A stretch of 37,560 nucleotides of DNA from a virus, in the IMG/VR virus record IMGVR_UViG_3300044695_004454, positions 1 to 37,560 of that record. One strand, given 5' to 3'. Shown here piece after piece: positions 8,452 through 15,403 of the stretch. The translations under genes and the position numbers were made by a program. Within the stretch, counting starts at the first letter, position 1. The number at the start of each line of letters is the position of its first letter. Under the pieces are notes generated by a model. That model was not told the origin of the DNA. It was given only the letters and a program-made list of their open reading frames with translations, and ran no database searches.

Positions 8452-8791
8452 AGAAGAAATCCAAACGCTGGAGCAGGCCGTCATGCAAGAGCATGGGGCG
8501 AACCTCCAGAACCTGCTAGCAGAGTCGGGCCGTGGATACGGCTCACTCACAACGGAAGTGGACGGCGTAAAGCTGACGTACGAAGTCAAGGCGACCTACC
8601 TGTGGGATCAGGGCAAGTTGCAGGCTCTGTACGAGTCGCTGCCACTTGCTGACGCACGGGAACTTGTCACCACCAAGATGTCGGTGTCGTCCAAGACCAT
8701 CGAGCGCATCGGCAACGAAGACGTGCTGCGGCGCGTTATGGAGGCGCGTACCACCAAGTTCAGCGAACCCCGTATCACCTTCATCAAATGA
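8390..8791 (+). CDS. Hypothetical protein upstream of the Sak4-like ATPase
   Basis: The 133-residue protein has an N-terminal coiled coil (residues 1-33, LKKMREEIAKRLTKISALEEEIQTLEQAV), then a short alpha/beta domain. The segment VDGVKLTYEVKATYLWDQGKLQAL is followed by LVTTKMSVSSKTIERI. It overlaps the HTH gene by 62 bases and the next gene by four (ATGA), so it is read within the same transcript. Small proteins of this layout often precede Sak4-type recombination ATPases in phages, which suggests a partner role in recombination; this is inference from neighbourhood. No Shine-Dalgarno sequence is visible. Confidence 0.8.
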   Translation: MNLKKMREEIAKRLTKISALEEEIQTLEQAVMQEHGANLQNLLAESGRGYGSLTTEVDGVKLTYEVKATYLWDQGKLQALYESLPLADARELVTTKMSVSSKTIERIGNEDVLRRVMEARTTKFSEPRITFIK

Positions 8792-9633
8792 GCCTGCGCA
8801 TCATTAAGGCAGACGAGCGCCTCAAGCGCACCTCGGACTGCATTAAGGCGGTTGTGTTCGGCCCTGCCGGTGTTGGTAAGACCTACCAAGCACGCACGCT
8901 GGACGCGAAAAGCACCCTGTTCGTTGACCTCGAGGCCGGTACGCTGGCGCTGGGCAAAGACTGGAAGGGCGACTGCCTCGACATTCGCGGTACGTCAAAC
9001 GAGATGGGCGCTCACCCGTGGGAGCTGGCCAAGGCCATCGCCCTGTGGTTGGGTGGGCCGGACCCTGCTGACGCCAACGGTTCATACTCCAAGTCGGCGT
9101 ACGAGTCGGTTGTGAAGGCGTTCGGGCCGGCGTCCGGACATGAGCAGTACGAGACGCTCTTCGTTGACTCCATCACCGTCGCATCGAGGATGTGCTTTGC
9201 GTGGTGCCAGACACAACCGGACGCGTTCAGCGAGAAGACCGGTAAACCCGACATCCGCGGAGCCTACGGGCTCCTTGGGCGCGAGATGATTCGTTGGGTG
9301 ACCCAGCTCCAGCACTGCCACAAGAACGTGGTGCTGGTGGGGATTCTGGAGCAGCAGGAGGATGAGCTAAAGAGGAAGTACTGGGACGTTCAAATCGAGG
9401 GCTCGAAGACGGGCCGCGAGTTGCCTGGTATCTTTGACCTCGTTCTGACGCTTCAGAACTTCGAGGCAGAGGACAAGTCGCAATACCGCGCCTTCGTCTG
9501 CCACCAACAAAACCCGTGGGGCTACCCCGCAAAAGACCGCTCCGGTACGCTGGAGCTTCAAGAACCCGCTGACCTTGGGAAGGTGCTCGCCAAGATCCGC
9601 GCAGGTAAACGCATCGACACCGCAAAACACTAA
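8788..9633 (+). CDS. Sak4-like RecA-fold ATPase (single-strand annealing protein)
   Basis: This is a 281-residue AAA_24-type protein. Walker A is GPAGVGKT (residues 25-32), an acidic strand FVDLEAG follows at 45-51, and Walker B is LFVDSIT (124-130). A later segment, NVVLVGILEQQED, fits the RecA-core strand carrying a sensor residue. In phages this family (Sak4/UvsX-related minimal RecA domains) anneals single strands with the help of a phage SSB, and the next gene is indeed SSB-like. The start codon overlaps the stop of the previous gene (ATGA), implying coupling. The C-terminus (RAGKRIDTAKH) is basic and lacks the P-x-W tail of its neighbours. Confidence 0.85.
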   Translation: MSLRIIKADERLKRTSDCIKAVVFGPAGVGKTYQARTLDAKSTLFVDLEAGTLALGKDWKGDCLDIRGTSNEMGAHPWELAKAIALWLGGPDPADANGSYSKSAYESVVKAFGPASGHEQYETLFVDSITVASRMCFAWCQTQPDAFSEKTGKPDIRGAYGLLGREMIRWVTQLQHCHKNVVLVGILEQQEDELKRKYWDVQIEGSKTGRELPGIFDLVLTLQNFEAEDKSQYRAFVCHQQNPWGYPAKDRSGTLELQEPADLGKVLAKIRAGKRIDTAKH

Positions 9634-9660
9634 AAACACTAAAAACAAAAATCAAAAGTC

Positions 9661-10230
9661 ATGTTCAATTCACAGTCAACAAACGTTGGGTCAACAGAGA
9701 TACTCATTCCCAAGGGGACAGTGGGTAAAGCCATCCTTGTGGTGAAGGAGCGCAAGAGCAGCCAGTCAACCGGTGGCGACTACCTCTCCATCGAGCTCGC
9801 CATCCAAGGGGGTCAGTACAACAACCGGCGCGTGTTCGGGATGGTTTGCAATCCCTTCGATGAGAACAACAGCGAGGCGTGGCGCCAGATGGGCATCGGA
9901 GCCATCACTCGCATTCTTGAGAGCAAGGGCGTCTTCAACTACGAAGACCCTGCCTCGTACGAGCAGTTCAACAGCGGTGATTTCAACCAAATCATCGAGG
10001 CGCTCAACGGCGCTGAGGTGGTCATCAAGGTCGGAATCGACAAGGGTAAAGACGGTCGCGCAGACCGTAACTCCATCAGCGACTGGGGTTCACCCAACCC
10101 GAGCAGCAACGGGCACAAGCTCTGGAATCAAGCGCATGAGAGTGCGCCTGAGGCGAAAGCACCGGTGCCAGCAGCAAAGACCGCCGCGCCTACGGCGACG
10201 GTTGGCAAGAAACCTGCTTGGCTGAAGTAG
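9661..10230 (+). CDS. DUF669-type single-stranded DNA-binding protein
   Basis: The 189-residue protein has a beta-rich N-terminal domain. The stretch STGGDYLSIELAIQGGQYNNRRVFGMV (about 36-62) is the OB-like core typical of DUF669/SSB-like phage proteins, followed by a helical segment with WRQMGIGAITRIL. After residue 140 comes a disordered Ala/Pro-rich linker, ending GKKPAWLK. That is the usual SSB layout, a folded domain plus a flexible tail with a terminal peptide that recruits partners. The tail is not acidic as in bacterial SSB, and is shared in form with the Cas4-like nuclease and RusA of this phage. The leader is A-rich (ACTAAAAACAAAAATC) and has no Shine-Dalgarno sequence. Confidence 0.8.
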   Translation: MFNSQSTNVGSTEILIPKGTVGKAILVVKERKSSQSTGGDYLSIELAIQGGQYNNRRVFGMVCNPFDENNSEAWRQMGIGAITRILESKGVFNYEDPASYEQFNSGDFNQIIEALNGAEVVIKVGIDKGKDGRADRNSISDWGSPNPSSNGHKLWNQAHESAPEAKAPVPAAKTAAPTATVGKKPAWLK

Positions 10231-10251
10231 CACAGTTTGTTTGAGGTTGGG

Positions 10252-10290
10252 GGGGGCGGGGCAATAATGGTTGTCTCGCACCCCTTTTTT
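10252..10290 (+). terminator. Intrinsic terminator candidate after the SSB gene
   Basis: A GC-rich stem pairs 10252-10259 with 10276-10284 (8 bp with one bulged A) and is followed at once by six T residues. It lies 22 bases past the SSB-like stop. The run of eight G plus four G at 10249-10261 could also fold differently. Confidence 0.5.
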
Positions 10291-10298
10291 GAGGTAGA

Positions 10299-10367
10299 AC
10301 CAGCGGCATTCTCAAGCCGCATGGTGTGCAGGGAGATCCTGCAACGACGCTTTTTCATTTTTGCGTC
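10299..10367 (+). other. Row of three stem-loops in the helicase leader
   Basis: ACCAGCGGC (10299-10307) pairs with GCCGC-A-TGGT (10316-10325), leaving one bulged A. TGCAGG (10327-10332) pairs with CCTGCA (10338-10343). GACGC (10346-10350) pairs with GCGTC (10363-10367) around a T-rich loop. The helicase ATG follows at 10388 behind an AAAGG ribosome site. No reading frame with coding character covers the gap. It may be a structured leader controlling the helicase, or a replication-related site. Confidence 0.5.
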
Positions 10368-10387
10368 AGTGAAACAAAGGCACTTAC

Positions 10388-12031
10388 ATGATTTTACGAC
10401 CAAGACAGGCGCAGTTCGTTGACGCCTGTATCGACGCACTGGGCAAGTGCGGCAACACACTAGGAATCGCGCCAACTGGCGCAGGTAAGACGGTCATGGG
10501 CAGCGCGATTCTTGCGCCGTTCGTGAAGAAAGCACCGGTACTCGTCATCCAGCACCGCGACGAGCTTGTCACCCAGAACAAAGAGACCTTCAAGCGGTAC
10601 AACCCGTCGGCCAAGGTTGACGTGTTCAACGCCGAGCGAAAGGCGTGGTCCAGCGGGGCGACCTTCGGGATGGTGCAGACGCTGTGTAGGCCGCTCAACT
10701 TGGCAACGATGCCCAGCGGGATGTCGGCGCTCTTCTGTGATGAGTGCCACCACATAGCGGCTGACAGCTACATGAGGATTGTGGAAGCGTTCCGCGAGAA
10801 GTCTCCGAAAGGTGTCATCCTTGGACTCACCGCAACTCCGGAGCGCGGGGACAAGCAGGCGCTCACGGCGGTGTTCAACAACGTGGCCGACAAAATCACC
10901 GTGGGCGAGCTCATCGCAGCGGGGAACTTGGTTCAGCCGCGCGCGTTCCGGATGGACATCGGGCTCAACGACCAGCTCCAGAACGTGCAGAAGACCGGCG
11001 CGGAGTTCGACATGGGCGAAGTCGAGGCCATCATGGACAAGAGGGCCGTTCACTCGGAGATTCTGCGGCACTGGCGCGAGAAGGCATCCGACCGGTCCAC
11101 CGTGGTGTTCTGCTCGACCATCCAACACGCGCAACACTTGGCTGGGGCATTCCGTGAGGAGGGGATTACCGCCGAGGCCGTCCATTCCGAGATGTCGGAC
11201 GACGACAACGCCACCATCCTGCGCCGGTTCGACCAAGGGAAAATAAAGGTGCTGCTCAACGTGATGAAGCTGACGGAGGGCTGGGACTGCCAACGTGTGG
11301 GGTGCGTTGTTCTGGTGCGCCCGTGTAGCCAGAAGAGCACCATGATCCAGATGATTGGGCGAGGGCTTAGGCCGTGCATCGACGCGAAGCGATACCCTGG
11401 CGTGATTAAGAGCGATTGCATCGTGCTGGACTTCGGCGCCTCGCTACTCACGCACGGTGACATCGACGCTGGAGACCGATTGTTCGTGCGACAGAGCGAG
11501 ACGGGCGAGGCGCCCATGAAGAAATGCCCCGAGTGCGGCATTCAGGTGCCGGCAGCGGTCGGGAGTTGCCCCGTGTGCGGGTACGTCTTCCCCGTGCGGG
11601 TCAACGGCGTTGAGACCATCGAGTCCTTCGAGATGTCGGAGATGCAAATCATCGAGATGTCGCCGTTCCGGTGGGAGTCGATGTACAGCGATGCGGTGCG
11701 CATGGCAAACGCGCTAACGGCGTGGGGCGCGGTCATCAAGCTGGGGGAGGTGTACAACGCGATTGGCGGCGTCACCGGTGGAGTGGTCACCATCATAACC
11801 CGCACCAACTCCAAGGAGCTCGCGCTGGCTCAAGCGGACGACTTCTTGCGGCGAAACGGGGATAGAGCGAACTCGCGCAAAACGCGGTCATGGATTAAGT
11901 TGCCACCTACCGACTCGCAGCGTCAGCACATGGCGGATGTACCCATGTTCGGGATGTCACGCTACCGCGCAAGCTGCGTGCTGACATGGAAGTTCAACGA
12001 GGCACGCATAAAAAAAGCAATTCTTGGCTAA
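10388..12031 (+). CDS. SF2 DEAD/DEAH-type helicase with zinc ribbon
   Basis: The 547-residue protein shows the superfamily 2 motifs in order: PTGAGKT (residues 29-35, motif I), DECHH (118-122, motif II), TATPER (148-153, motif III), and QMIGRGLRP (321-329, motif VI). A zinc ribbon CPECG...CPVCG (Cys 380, 383, 394, 397) follows, then a C-terminal domain of about 150 residues. Related phage SF2 helicases unwind DNA or branched intermediates during replication and recombination. The gene sits between the SSB-like and DUF3310 genes and starts after a structured 157-base leader, with AAAGG seven bases before the ATG. The C-terminal domain probably sets the specific job but is not identified. Confidence 0.9.
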   Translation: MILRPRQAQFVDACIDALGKCGNTLGIAPTGAGKTVMGSAILAPFVKKAPVLVIQHRDELVTQNKETFKRYNPSAKVDVFNAERKAWSSGATFGMVQTLCRPLNLATMPSGMSALFCDECHHIAADSYMRIVEAFREKSPKGVILGLTATPERGDKQALTAVFNNVADKITVGELIAAGNLVQPRAFRMDIGLNDQLQNVQKTGAEFDMGEVEAIMDKRAVHSEILRHWREKASDRSTVVFCSTIQHAQHLAGAFREEGITAEAVHSEMSDDDNATILRRFDQGKIKVLLNVMKLTEGWDCQRVGCVVLVRPCSQKSTMIQMIGRGLRPCIDAKRYPGVIKSDCIVLDFGASLLTHGDIDAGDRLFVRQSETGEAPMKKCPECGIQVPAAVGSCPVCGYVFPVRVNGVETIESFEMSEMQIIEMSPFRWESMYSDAVRMANALTAWGAVIKLGEVYNAIGGVTGGVVTIITRTNSKELALAQADDFLRRNGDRANSRKTRSWIKLPPTDSQRQHMADVPMFGMSRYRASCVLTWKFNEARIKKAILG

Positions 12032-12037
12032 AGGACT

Positions 12038-12916
12038 ATGGAAACCCAACCGAAAGAGACAGTATGTACTCAAAACTGTGGCGCGAAATCATCCAACCCG
12101 TCCTCGACCAGCGCCGTCGATCCGCAGCACTACAAGCAGCACCCAAGTGGTGTAGAGTGTATCGAAATTGCAGAAAACATGGTTTTTCCTTTGGGGAATG
12201 CCGTGAAGTACGTTTTCAGGAATCAAATAAAGCACGAAAATCCAACACTTGATTTAAAGAAGGCTTTGTGGTACATCTCCAGATATGTGGAAACTTTATC
12301 CATCAAAGCCGGAATACGAGGTATCAATTTTTGGTCAGATAAGACGCGTTTCGAATGGAAGAATAAGAAATCCAGTGAAGATAAAGAGTGGATACATGAC
12401 GTGTATGTTCTCATCTCCGAGGCAATTACTGTATGTGCATCGAATGGTACTGGAGACATTCGTAGGGCCATGTCCGAGTGGATGCAATGCATCGCATTTG
12501 AACGGAAATCGAGAAGACAACCGGTTGGAGAATCTGAAGTGGGAAACTCATCTGGAGAACTGTCGCAGGAAATGGGTTCACGGAACATCTTATCATGGGC
12601 GACAAAATCCGATGGCAAAACTTTCGGATGCTCAAGTTCAAGAGATCAGAAATCTTGCAATGAATGGGGTATCCCAAACGAAATTAGCGAAATTATTCTC
12701 CGTATCCAGAGCAACAATATACAGAATCTTAAGTATGATATCGTGGCAATATCAAAATATTTAATGATTGAAAAGCCATGCAGTAAGTCACTTGCAATTC
12801 TTTATTTATGGAGAGCTCACAAAAGCGAAATTGAAGCTGATAAAATCAAAGAACTAAACAATGCTGCATGGCATATTCAATGCGAAATTTCAACTGCAAC
12901 AACAACAACAAAATGA
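12038..12916 (+). CDS. DUF3310 protein, apparently interrupted by a nested HNH gene
   Basis: The open frame encodes 292 residues. Residues 28-84 (DPQHYKQHPSGVECIEIAEN... LKKALWYISRYVET) are a clear DUF3310 domain, the small nucleotide-metabolism-type domain common in phages. The last 65 residues (AISKYLMIEKPCSKSLAILYLWRA... ELNNAAWHIQCEIS) look like a second DUF3310-like helical unit. Between them the frame merely reads through an HNH endonuclease gene in another frame (12285-12764) without meeting a stop, and that middle part looks like a non-selected translation. Composition is AT-rich from about 12150 on; one line at 12721 is 28% GC against 63% at 11281. Whether the product is the full readthrough protein, or two separate pieces, is unknown. 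Confidence 0.65.
   Translation: METQPKETVCTQNCGAKSSNPSSTSAVDPQHYKQHPSGVECIEIAENMVFPLGNAVKYVFRNQIKHENPTLDLKKALWYISRYVETLSIKAGIRGINFWSDKTRFEWKNKKSSEDKEWIHDVYVLISEAITVCASNGTGDIRRAMSEWMQCIAFERKSRRQPVGESEVGNSSGELSQEMGSRNILSWATKSDGKTFGCSSSRDQKSCNEWGIPNEISEIILRIQSNNIQNLKYDIVAISKYLMIEKPCSKSLAILYLWRAHKSEIEADKIKELNNAAWHIQCEISTATTTTK
12285..12764 (+). CDS. HNH homing endonuclease with C-terminal HTH
   Basis: The 159-residue protein has the standard layout of phage free-standing homing nucleases. The N-terminus (MWKLYPSKPEYEVSIFGQIRR) matches the NUMOD4-type opening. The HNH core is HRMVLETFVGPCP... ASHLNGNREDNRLENLKW (residues about 51-89). The C-terminal LSDAQVQEIRNLAMNGVSQTKLAKLFSVSRATIYRIL is a helix-turn-helix. 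It would cut an uninterrupted DUF3310 allele and promote its own copying. It lies wholly inside the DUF3310 open frame, in a different frame, starting at the codons for RYVE. The surrounding DNA is AT-rich, in keeping with recent arrival. Confidence 0.88.
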   Translation: MWKLYPSKPEYEVSIFGQIRRVSNGRIRNPVKIKSGYMTCMFSSPRQLLYVHRMVLETFVGPCPSGCNASHLNGNREDNRLENLKWETHLENCRRKWVHGTSYHGRQNPMAKLSDAQVQEIRNLAMNGVSQTKLAKLFSVSRATIYRILSMISWQYQNI

Positions 12917-13059
12917 AAAACAGACTAGAACAAGAAGCCACTGAGCTTCTGGCACTGACGGAGACGCTGCTTCAGTCGCACCCGAACCGGCGTGCGTTTG
13001 AGGCAACATTCAAACGCATCGAGGCAGAAATCATGCGCATCAGAAAGGAGTCCAAATGA
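12913..13059 (+). CDS. Small helical protein of unknown function
   Basis: The 48-residue protein is almost entirely charged alpha helix (LEQEATELLALTETLLQSHPNRRAFEATFKRIEAEIMRI), probably a short coiled coil. It starts in the ATGA overlap with the DUF3310 frame, preceded by a CAA-repeat leader (ACAACAACAACAAA) without a Shine-Dalgarno sequence. A longer in-frame start at 12868 would lie within the DUF3310 tail and is less likely. It heads a chain of small, four-base-overlapping accessory genes. I do not recognise the function. Confidence 0.65.
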   Translation: MKNRLEQEATELLALTETLLQSHPNRRAFEATFKRIEAEIMRIRKESK

Positions 13060-13229
13060 GCGGACTTCCAAGTTGGTACGATGGTTGGTTGCAAGATGCG
13101 CCAGAGCCGGCCGAGAAGGAGTGCGAGTGCGGTGCGCTCATGGATTGGGTGGACGACCATGATGGCATTGGCCCGTGCGGCAGGTGGGTGTGCGTTGAGT
13201 GTGAGCGTGAGAAGGAGGAGAGGCTATGA
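13056..13229 (+). CDS. Small cysteine-rich protein, probable zinc binder
   Basis: The 57-residue protein carries a CEC pair near residues 23-25 and a PCGRWVCVEC segment near residues 42-51, enough for one zinc site, in an acidic, Trp-containing context (WYDGWLQDAPEP). A good ribosome site (AAAGGAG) lies before the ATG, and both ends overlap the neighbouring genes by four bases. Tiny zinc-ribbon proteins are frequent in phage accessory blocks; no specific role can be given. Confidence 0.7.
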   Translation: MSGLPSWYDGWLQDAPEPAEKECECGALMDWVDDHDGIGPCGRWVCVECEREKEERL

Positions 13230-13417
13230 GCGAGTGGATTTTAGTAAAAGACCGCCTGCCGGAAGTCGGCAAGCAGGTGCTGGTCACCGGCGAGCTTGGT
13301 CTGTCCATCAGGACGCGACTGGCTGACTGCGATATGTGGAAGGCAACACACTGGATGGAGATTCCGCCGACGCCAGACCATCTCGGTGAGACCAACGAAA
13401 AGGAGGTGCAACCGTGA
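13226..13417 (+). CDS. DUF551 protein
   Basis: The 63-residue protein opens with WILVKDRLPEVGKQVLVTGE and has THWMEIPPTP near the end. These two blocks define DUF551, a small protein of unknown function very common in phages and prophages. It is preceded by a strong Shine-Dalgarno (GGAGGAG) inside the end of the previous gene and shares ATGA and GTGA junctions with its neighbours. The length is typical for the family. Confidence 0.85.
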   Translation: MSEWILVKDRLPEVGKQVLVTGELGLSIRTRLADCDMWKATHWMEIPPTPDHLGETNEKEVQP

Positions 13418-13656
13418 GCGACGACCAAATCAACGCCGCCATCTCGCAGCTATGCGGGTGGTCCGCGGACTACTGCACCGATTTGAACGCCATGCACGAA
13501 GCGGAGAAGACGCTGACGGACGACCAGCGTGAGGTGTTTTACCCTAGAAACCTTGGTGCTTGGCAAAGCCCATTCAACGTCATTTACGCCACCTCACGCC
13601 AACGCGCAGAGGCGTTTCTGCGGGTGATGGGCAAATGGGAGGAGGTGGCGAAATGA
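13414..13656 (+). CDS. Phage ABA-sandwich-type protein, paralogue A
   Basis: The 80-residue protein contains the blocks INAAISQLCGW, YCTDLNAMHEAEKTLTDDQ and RQRAEAFLRVMGKWE, in the order seen in the phage ABA-sandwich family. It starts with GTG behind a very strong AGGAGGTG site. Its paralogue at 13829-14230 carries the same three blocks plus an insertion, so the pair is a local duplication separated by one membrane-protein gene. Function unknown. Confidence 0.8.
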   Translation: MSDDQINAAISQLCGWSADYCTDLNAMHEAEKTLTDDQREVFYPRNLGAWQSPFNVIYATSRQRAEAFLRVMGKWEEVAK

Positions 13657-13832
13657 GCGATGGGCTTCCAGGTTTTATATTTGGTTTAATGTTAATTTTT
13701 CTTGCAGCGATGTTTTTTACTGTACGCCAAACGGATAAACTCAAAGAAGATGCGGTTAAACGTGGATTTGCGGAGTGGGTAGTAAGCTCCGCTGGGGAAG
13801 CTAAATGGCAATGGAAGGAGGAAGCACGATGA
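13653..13832 (+). CDS. Small single-pass membrane protein
   Basis: The 59-residue protein has a hydrophobic segment (FIFGLMLIFLAAMFFTV, residues 8-24) followed by a polar tail, KLKEDAVKRGFAEWVVSSAGEAKWQWKEEAR. A similar tail (RG-AE-...-W-W) recurs in small phage membrane proteins of unknown role. The start is fixed by a strong GGAGG site and ATGA overlap. The first half is AT-rich compared with both neighbours. It sits between the two ABA-sandwich paralogues. Confidence 0.75.
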   Translation: MSDGLPGFIFGLMLIFLAAMFFTVRQTDKLKEDAVKRGFAEWVVSSAGEAKWQWKEEAR

Positions 13833-14230
13833 CCGACGACCAAATCAACGCCGCCATCGCCGAGGTGTGCGGATGGACTGACATCCATGACAGTGGGCCT
13901 TGGCACAATCACAAGCTGTGGGGCTATCCGCCAGAACTCCAGGGACAAGGCGGGAACGCATATAAGTATATGCCAGACTACTGCAAAGACCTCAACGCGA
14001 TGCACGAGGCGGAGAATGTGCTGACGGATGACCAGTTCAAATGGTACACCTACTGGGTTGAGAAACTGATGCCGGAGACGAAATACCGTTGCTATCTCTG
14101 CGCAACCGCTCGCCACCGCGCAGAGGCGTTTGTACGGTCTATGGGTAAGTGGGCAACTGACAAGGATTCCTTGACAGTTCAACCAGTTACCGAGGATTCC
14201 TCGGTGGCTGGGAAGGAGGTGCAGCCGTGA
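13829..14230 (+). CDS. Phage ABA-sandwich-type protein, paralogue B
   Basis: The 133-residue protein has the blocks INAAIAEVCGW, YCKDLNAMHEAENVLTDDQ and RHRAEAFVRSMGKW. It has an inserted loop of about 38 residues (HDSGPWHNHKLWGYPPELQG...) after the first block and a disordered Thr/Ser/Val-rich tail. It is the larger copy of the 13414-13656 protein. The start at 13829 overlaps the previous stop (ATGA) and has a GGAGG site; an upstream in-frame ATG at 13805 would sit inside the membrane-protein gene. Confidence 0.8.
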   Translation: MTDDQINAAIAEVCGWTDIHDSGPWHNHKLWGYPPELQGQGGNAYKYMPDYCKDLNAMHEAENVLTDDQFKWYTYWVEKLMPETKYRCYLCATARHRAEAFVRSMGKWATDKDSLTVQPVTEDSSVAGKEVQP

Positions 14231-14478
14231 GTGAGTACTGCACATCCTGCGGAGTTGCGTGGGAGAACCACTTCGGGCTGGCATACACCTGCCGGTCTTT
14301 GAGCGAAGCCGCTGAAGAGCGCGACGAGTACAAGGCGCGGCTAAACACCGCGACCGAAACCATCAAGCGCCTCGAATCCGAGATCGCCGAATGGCAGCTA
14401 GCCAGCGGCGTTGAGGGCCCTCTATTCTTGAAACATGAAACTGCTGGCAACCCTGTTCGCAGCCATAGCCATAGCTGA
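14227..14478 (+). CDS. Small CxxC and coiled-coil protein
   Basis: The 83-residue protein starts with GTG behind a strong AGGAGGTG site. A CTSCG pair at residues 5-8 and a further Cys at about 22 suggest a metal site, followed by a coiled coil (LSEAAEERDEYKARLNTATETIKRLESEIAEWQL). The last 44 bases overlap the next gene in another frame. I do not recognise the function; the zinc-plus-coil arrangement is common in small phage accessory proteins. Confidence 0.65.
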   Translation: MSEYCTSCGVAWENHFGLAYTCRSLSEAAEERDEYKARLNTATETIKRLESEIAEWQLASGVEGPLFLKHETAGNPVRSHSHS

Positions 14479-14596
14479 CACCGTGAAACTCTACCAACAG
14501 GAGGACAAAGCCTCTGTAACCGCGTATCTGCTGGTGTTGCTCTTGGCAATCTTCGGCATCTTCTACGCCCTTAAGAACGACGATGAGCATCTTTAA
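14435..14596 (+). CDS. Small two-helix membrane protein
   Basis: This encodes 53 residues: LLATLFAAIAIAD (residues 3-15) and VTAYLLVLLLAIFGIFYAL (residues 28-46) are hydrophobic helices separated by KLYQQEDKAS. The acidic tail is KNDDEHL. It overlaps the previous gene by 44 bases and the Cas4-like gene by 14. It is shorter than most annotation cutoffs, but the two clean helices and tight packing support it. Possible roles (superinfection, membrane stress) are speculation. Confidence 0.55.
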   Translation: MKLLATLFAAIAIADTVKLYQQEDKASVTAYLLVLLLAIFGIFYALKNDDEHL

Positions 14597-15380
14597 GCCA
14601 GAGACCAAGAAGGTCATCGGAAACGAGCCAGCACAAGCCGCTATCGCAGCCGTCATCGACGGCGCGATTTTGGCGCGTCAGGCAAACCAAGAGAAGCGGG
14701 ACTATCTCGGTGCTTCGCGCTGGGGAGAGGCGTGTGAGCGCAGGCTCCGGTACGAGTACGAACACGCTCCCGAGGACGAAGGCGCCGGCTTCCCACCGGA
14801 GGTGCTGCGCATCTTCGACATGGGGCATGACGGCGAAGACCGCATGGCGAAGTACATCCGCGCTGCTGGCTTCGACCTGCTCACCGAGAAGAGCGACGGT
14901 AAACAGTTCGGCTTCCGCGCTGCTGACGGTCGCCTCGGTGGACACATCGACGGCATCATCGCCGGCGGACCCATCATCACCGGTGTTGAGTACCCGCTCC
15001 TTTGGGAGAACAAGGCGCTCAACGATAAAAGCTGGAACGACACCAAGAACAAGGGCGTGAAGGCATCAAAGCCGGTGTACTACGCCCAGATGCAAATCTA
15101 CTGCGCGTACCTCGACATCCCCGCAGGCGGGATGTTCACGGCGCTGAACCGCGACACCGGTGAGGTGCTTGTTGAGCTTGTGCCCTTTGATGCGCTAGCA
15201 GCCCAAGAAGCCTCGGATCGCGCGGTGCGCGTCATCGAAGCTCAATCTCCCAAGGAACTCCCGCGCCTCGGCAAAGACCGCACCGACTTTCGGTGCAAGT
15301 TCTGCTCGTTCAAGAACACCTGTTGGGAGGACGCTCCCACTCAGGCCACCAATACCACGAAGCCGTTCTGGCTGAAGTAA
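14583..15380 (+). CDS. Cas4-like PD-(D/E)XK exonuclease
   Basis: The 265-residue protein shows the RecB-family nuclease order: an early Cys 51 (GEACERRLRYEY), a helix with GHDGEDRM (81-88), GGHIDGII with Asp 123, WENKAL with Glu 142 and Lys 144 (E-x-K), and QMQIYCAYL (169-177). A C-terminal cysteine group CKFCSFKNTC (238, 241, 247) follows. With Cys 51 this makes four cysteines placed as in the Fe-S cluster of Cas4/AddB-type nucleases. A 5'-end-resecting role feeding the Sak4-like annealing protein is likely. The tail NTTKPFWLK is separated by a flexible linker and resembles the SSB-like tail. Confidence 0.87.
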   Translation: MSIFKPETKKVIGNEPAQAAIAAVIDGAILARQANQEKRDYLGASRWGEACERRLRYEYEHAPEDEGAGFPPEVLRIFDMGHDGEDRMAKYIRAAGFDLLTEKSDGKQFGFRAADGRLGGHIDGIIAGGPIITGVEYPLLWENKALNDKSWNDTKNKGVKASKPVYYAQMQIYCAYLDIPAGGMFTALNRDTGEVLVELVPFDALAAQEASDRAVRVIEAQSPKELPRLGKDRTDFRCKFCSFKNTCWEDAPTQATNTTKPFWLK

Positions 15381-15403
15381 GACAGACTACTACCCCAAAC
15401 AAA

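Noticed and set aside
10299-10343. Possible tRNA, because the 10299-10325 hairpin resembles an anticodon arm
   Set aside because: The loop is 8 bases instead of 7, and there is no T-arm consensus, acceptor stem or D-arm at the required spacing.
12264-12790. Group I intron carrying the HNH gene
   Set aside because: I could not recognise the conserved core pairings by eye, and both flanks read in one frame without splicing. It is kept only as a test in the findings.
13805-13828. Upstream start for the second ABA-sandwich protein
   Set aside because: It would begin inside the membrane-protein gene. The start at 13829 has the better ribosome site and the block-wide four-base overlap.
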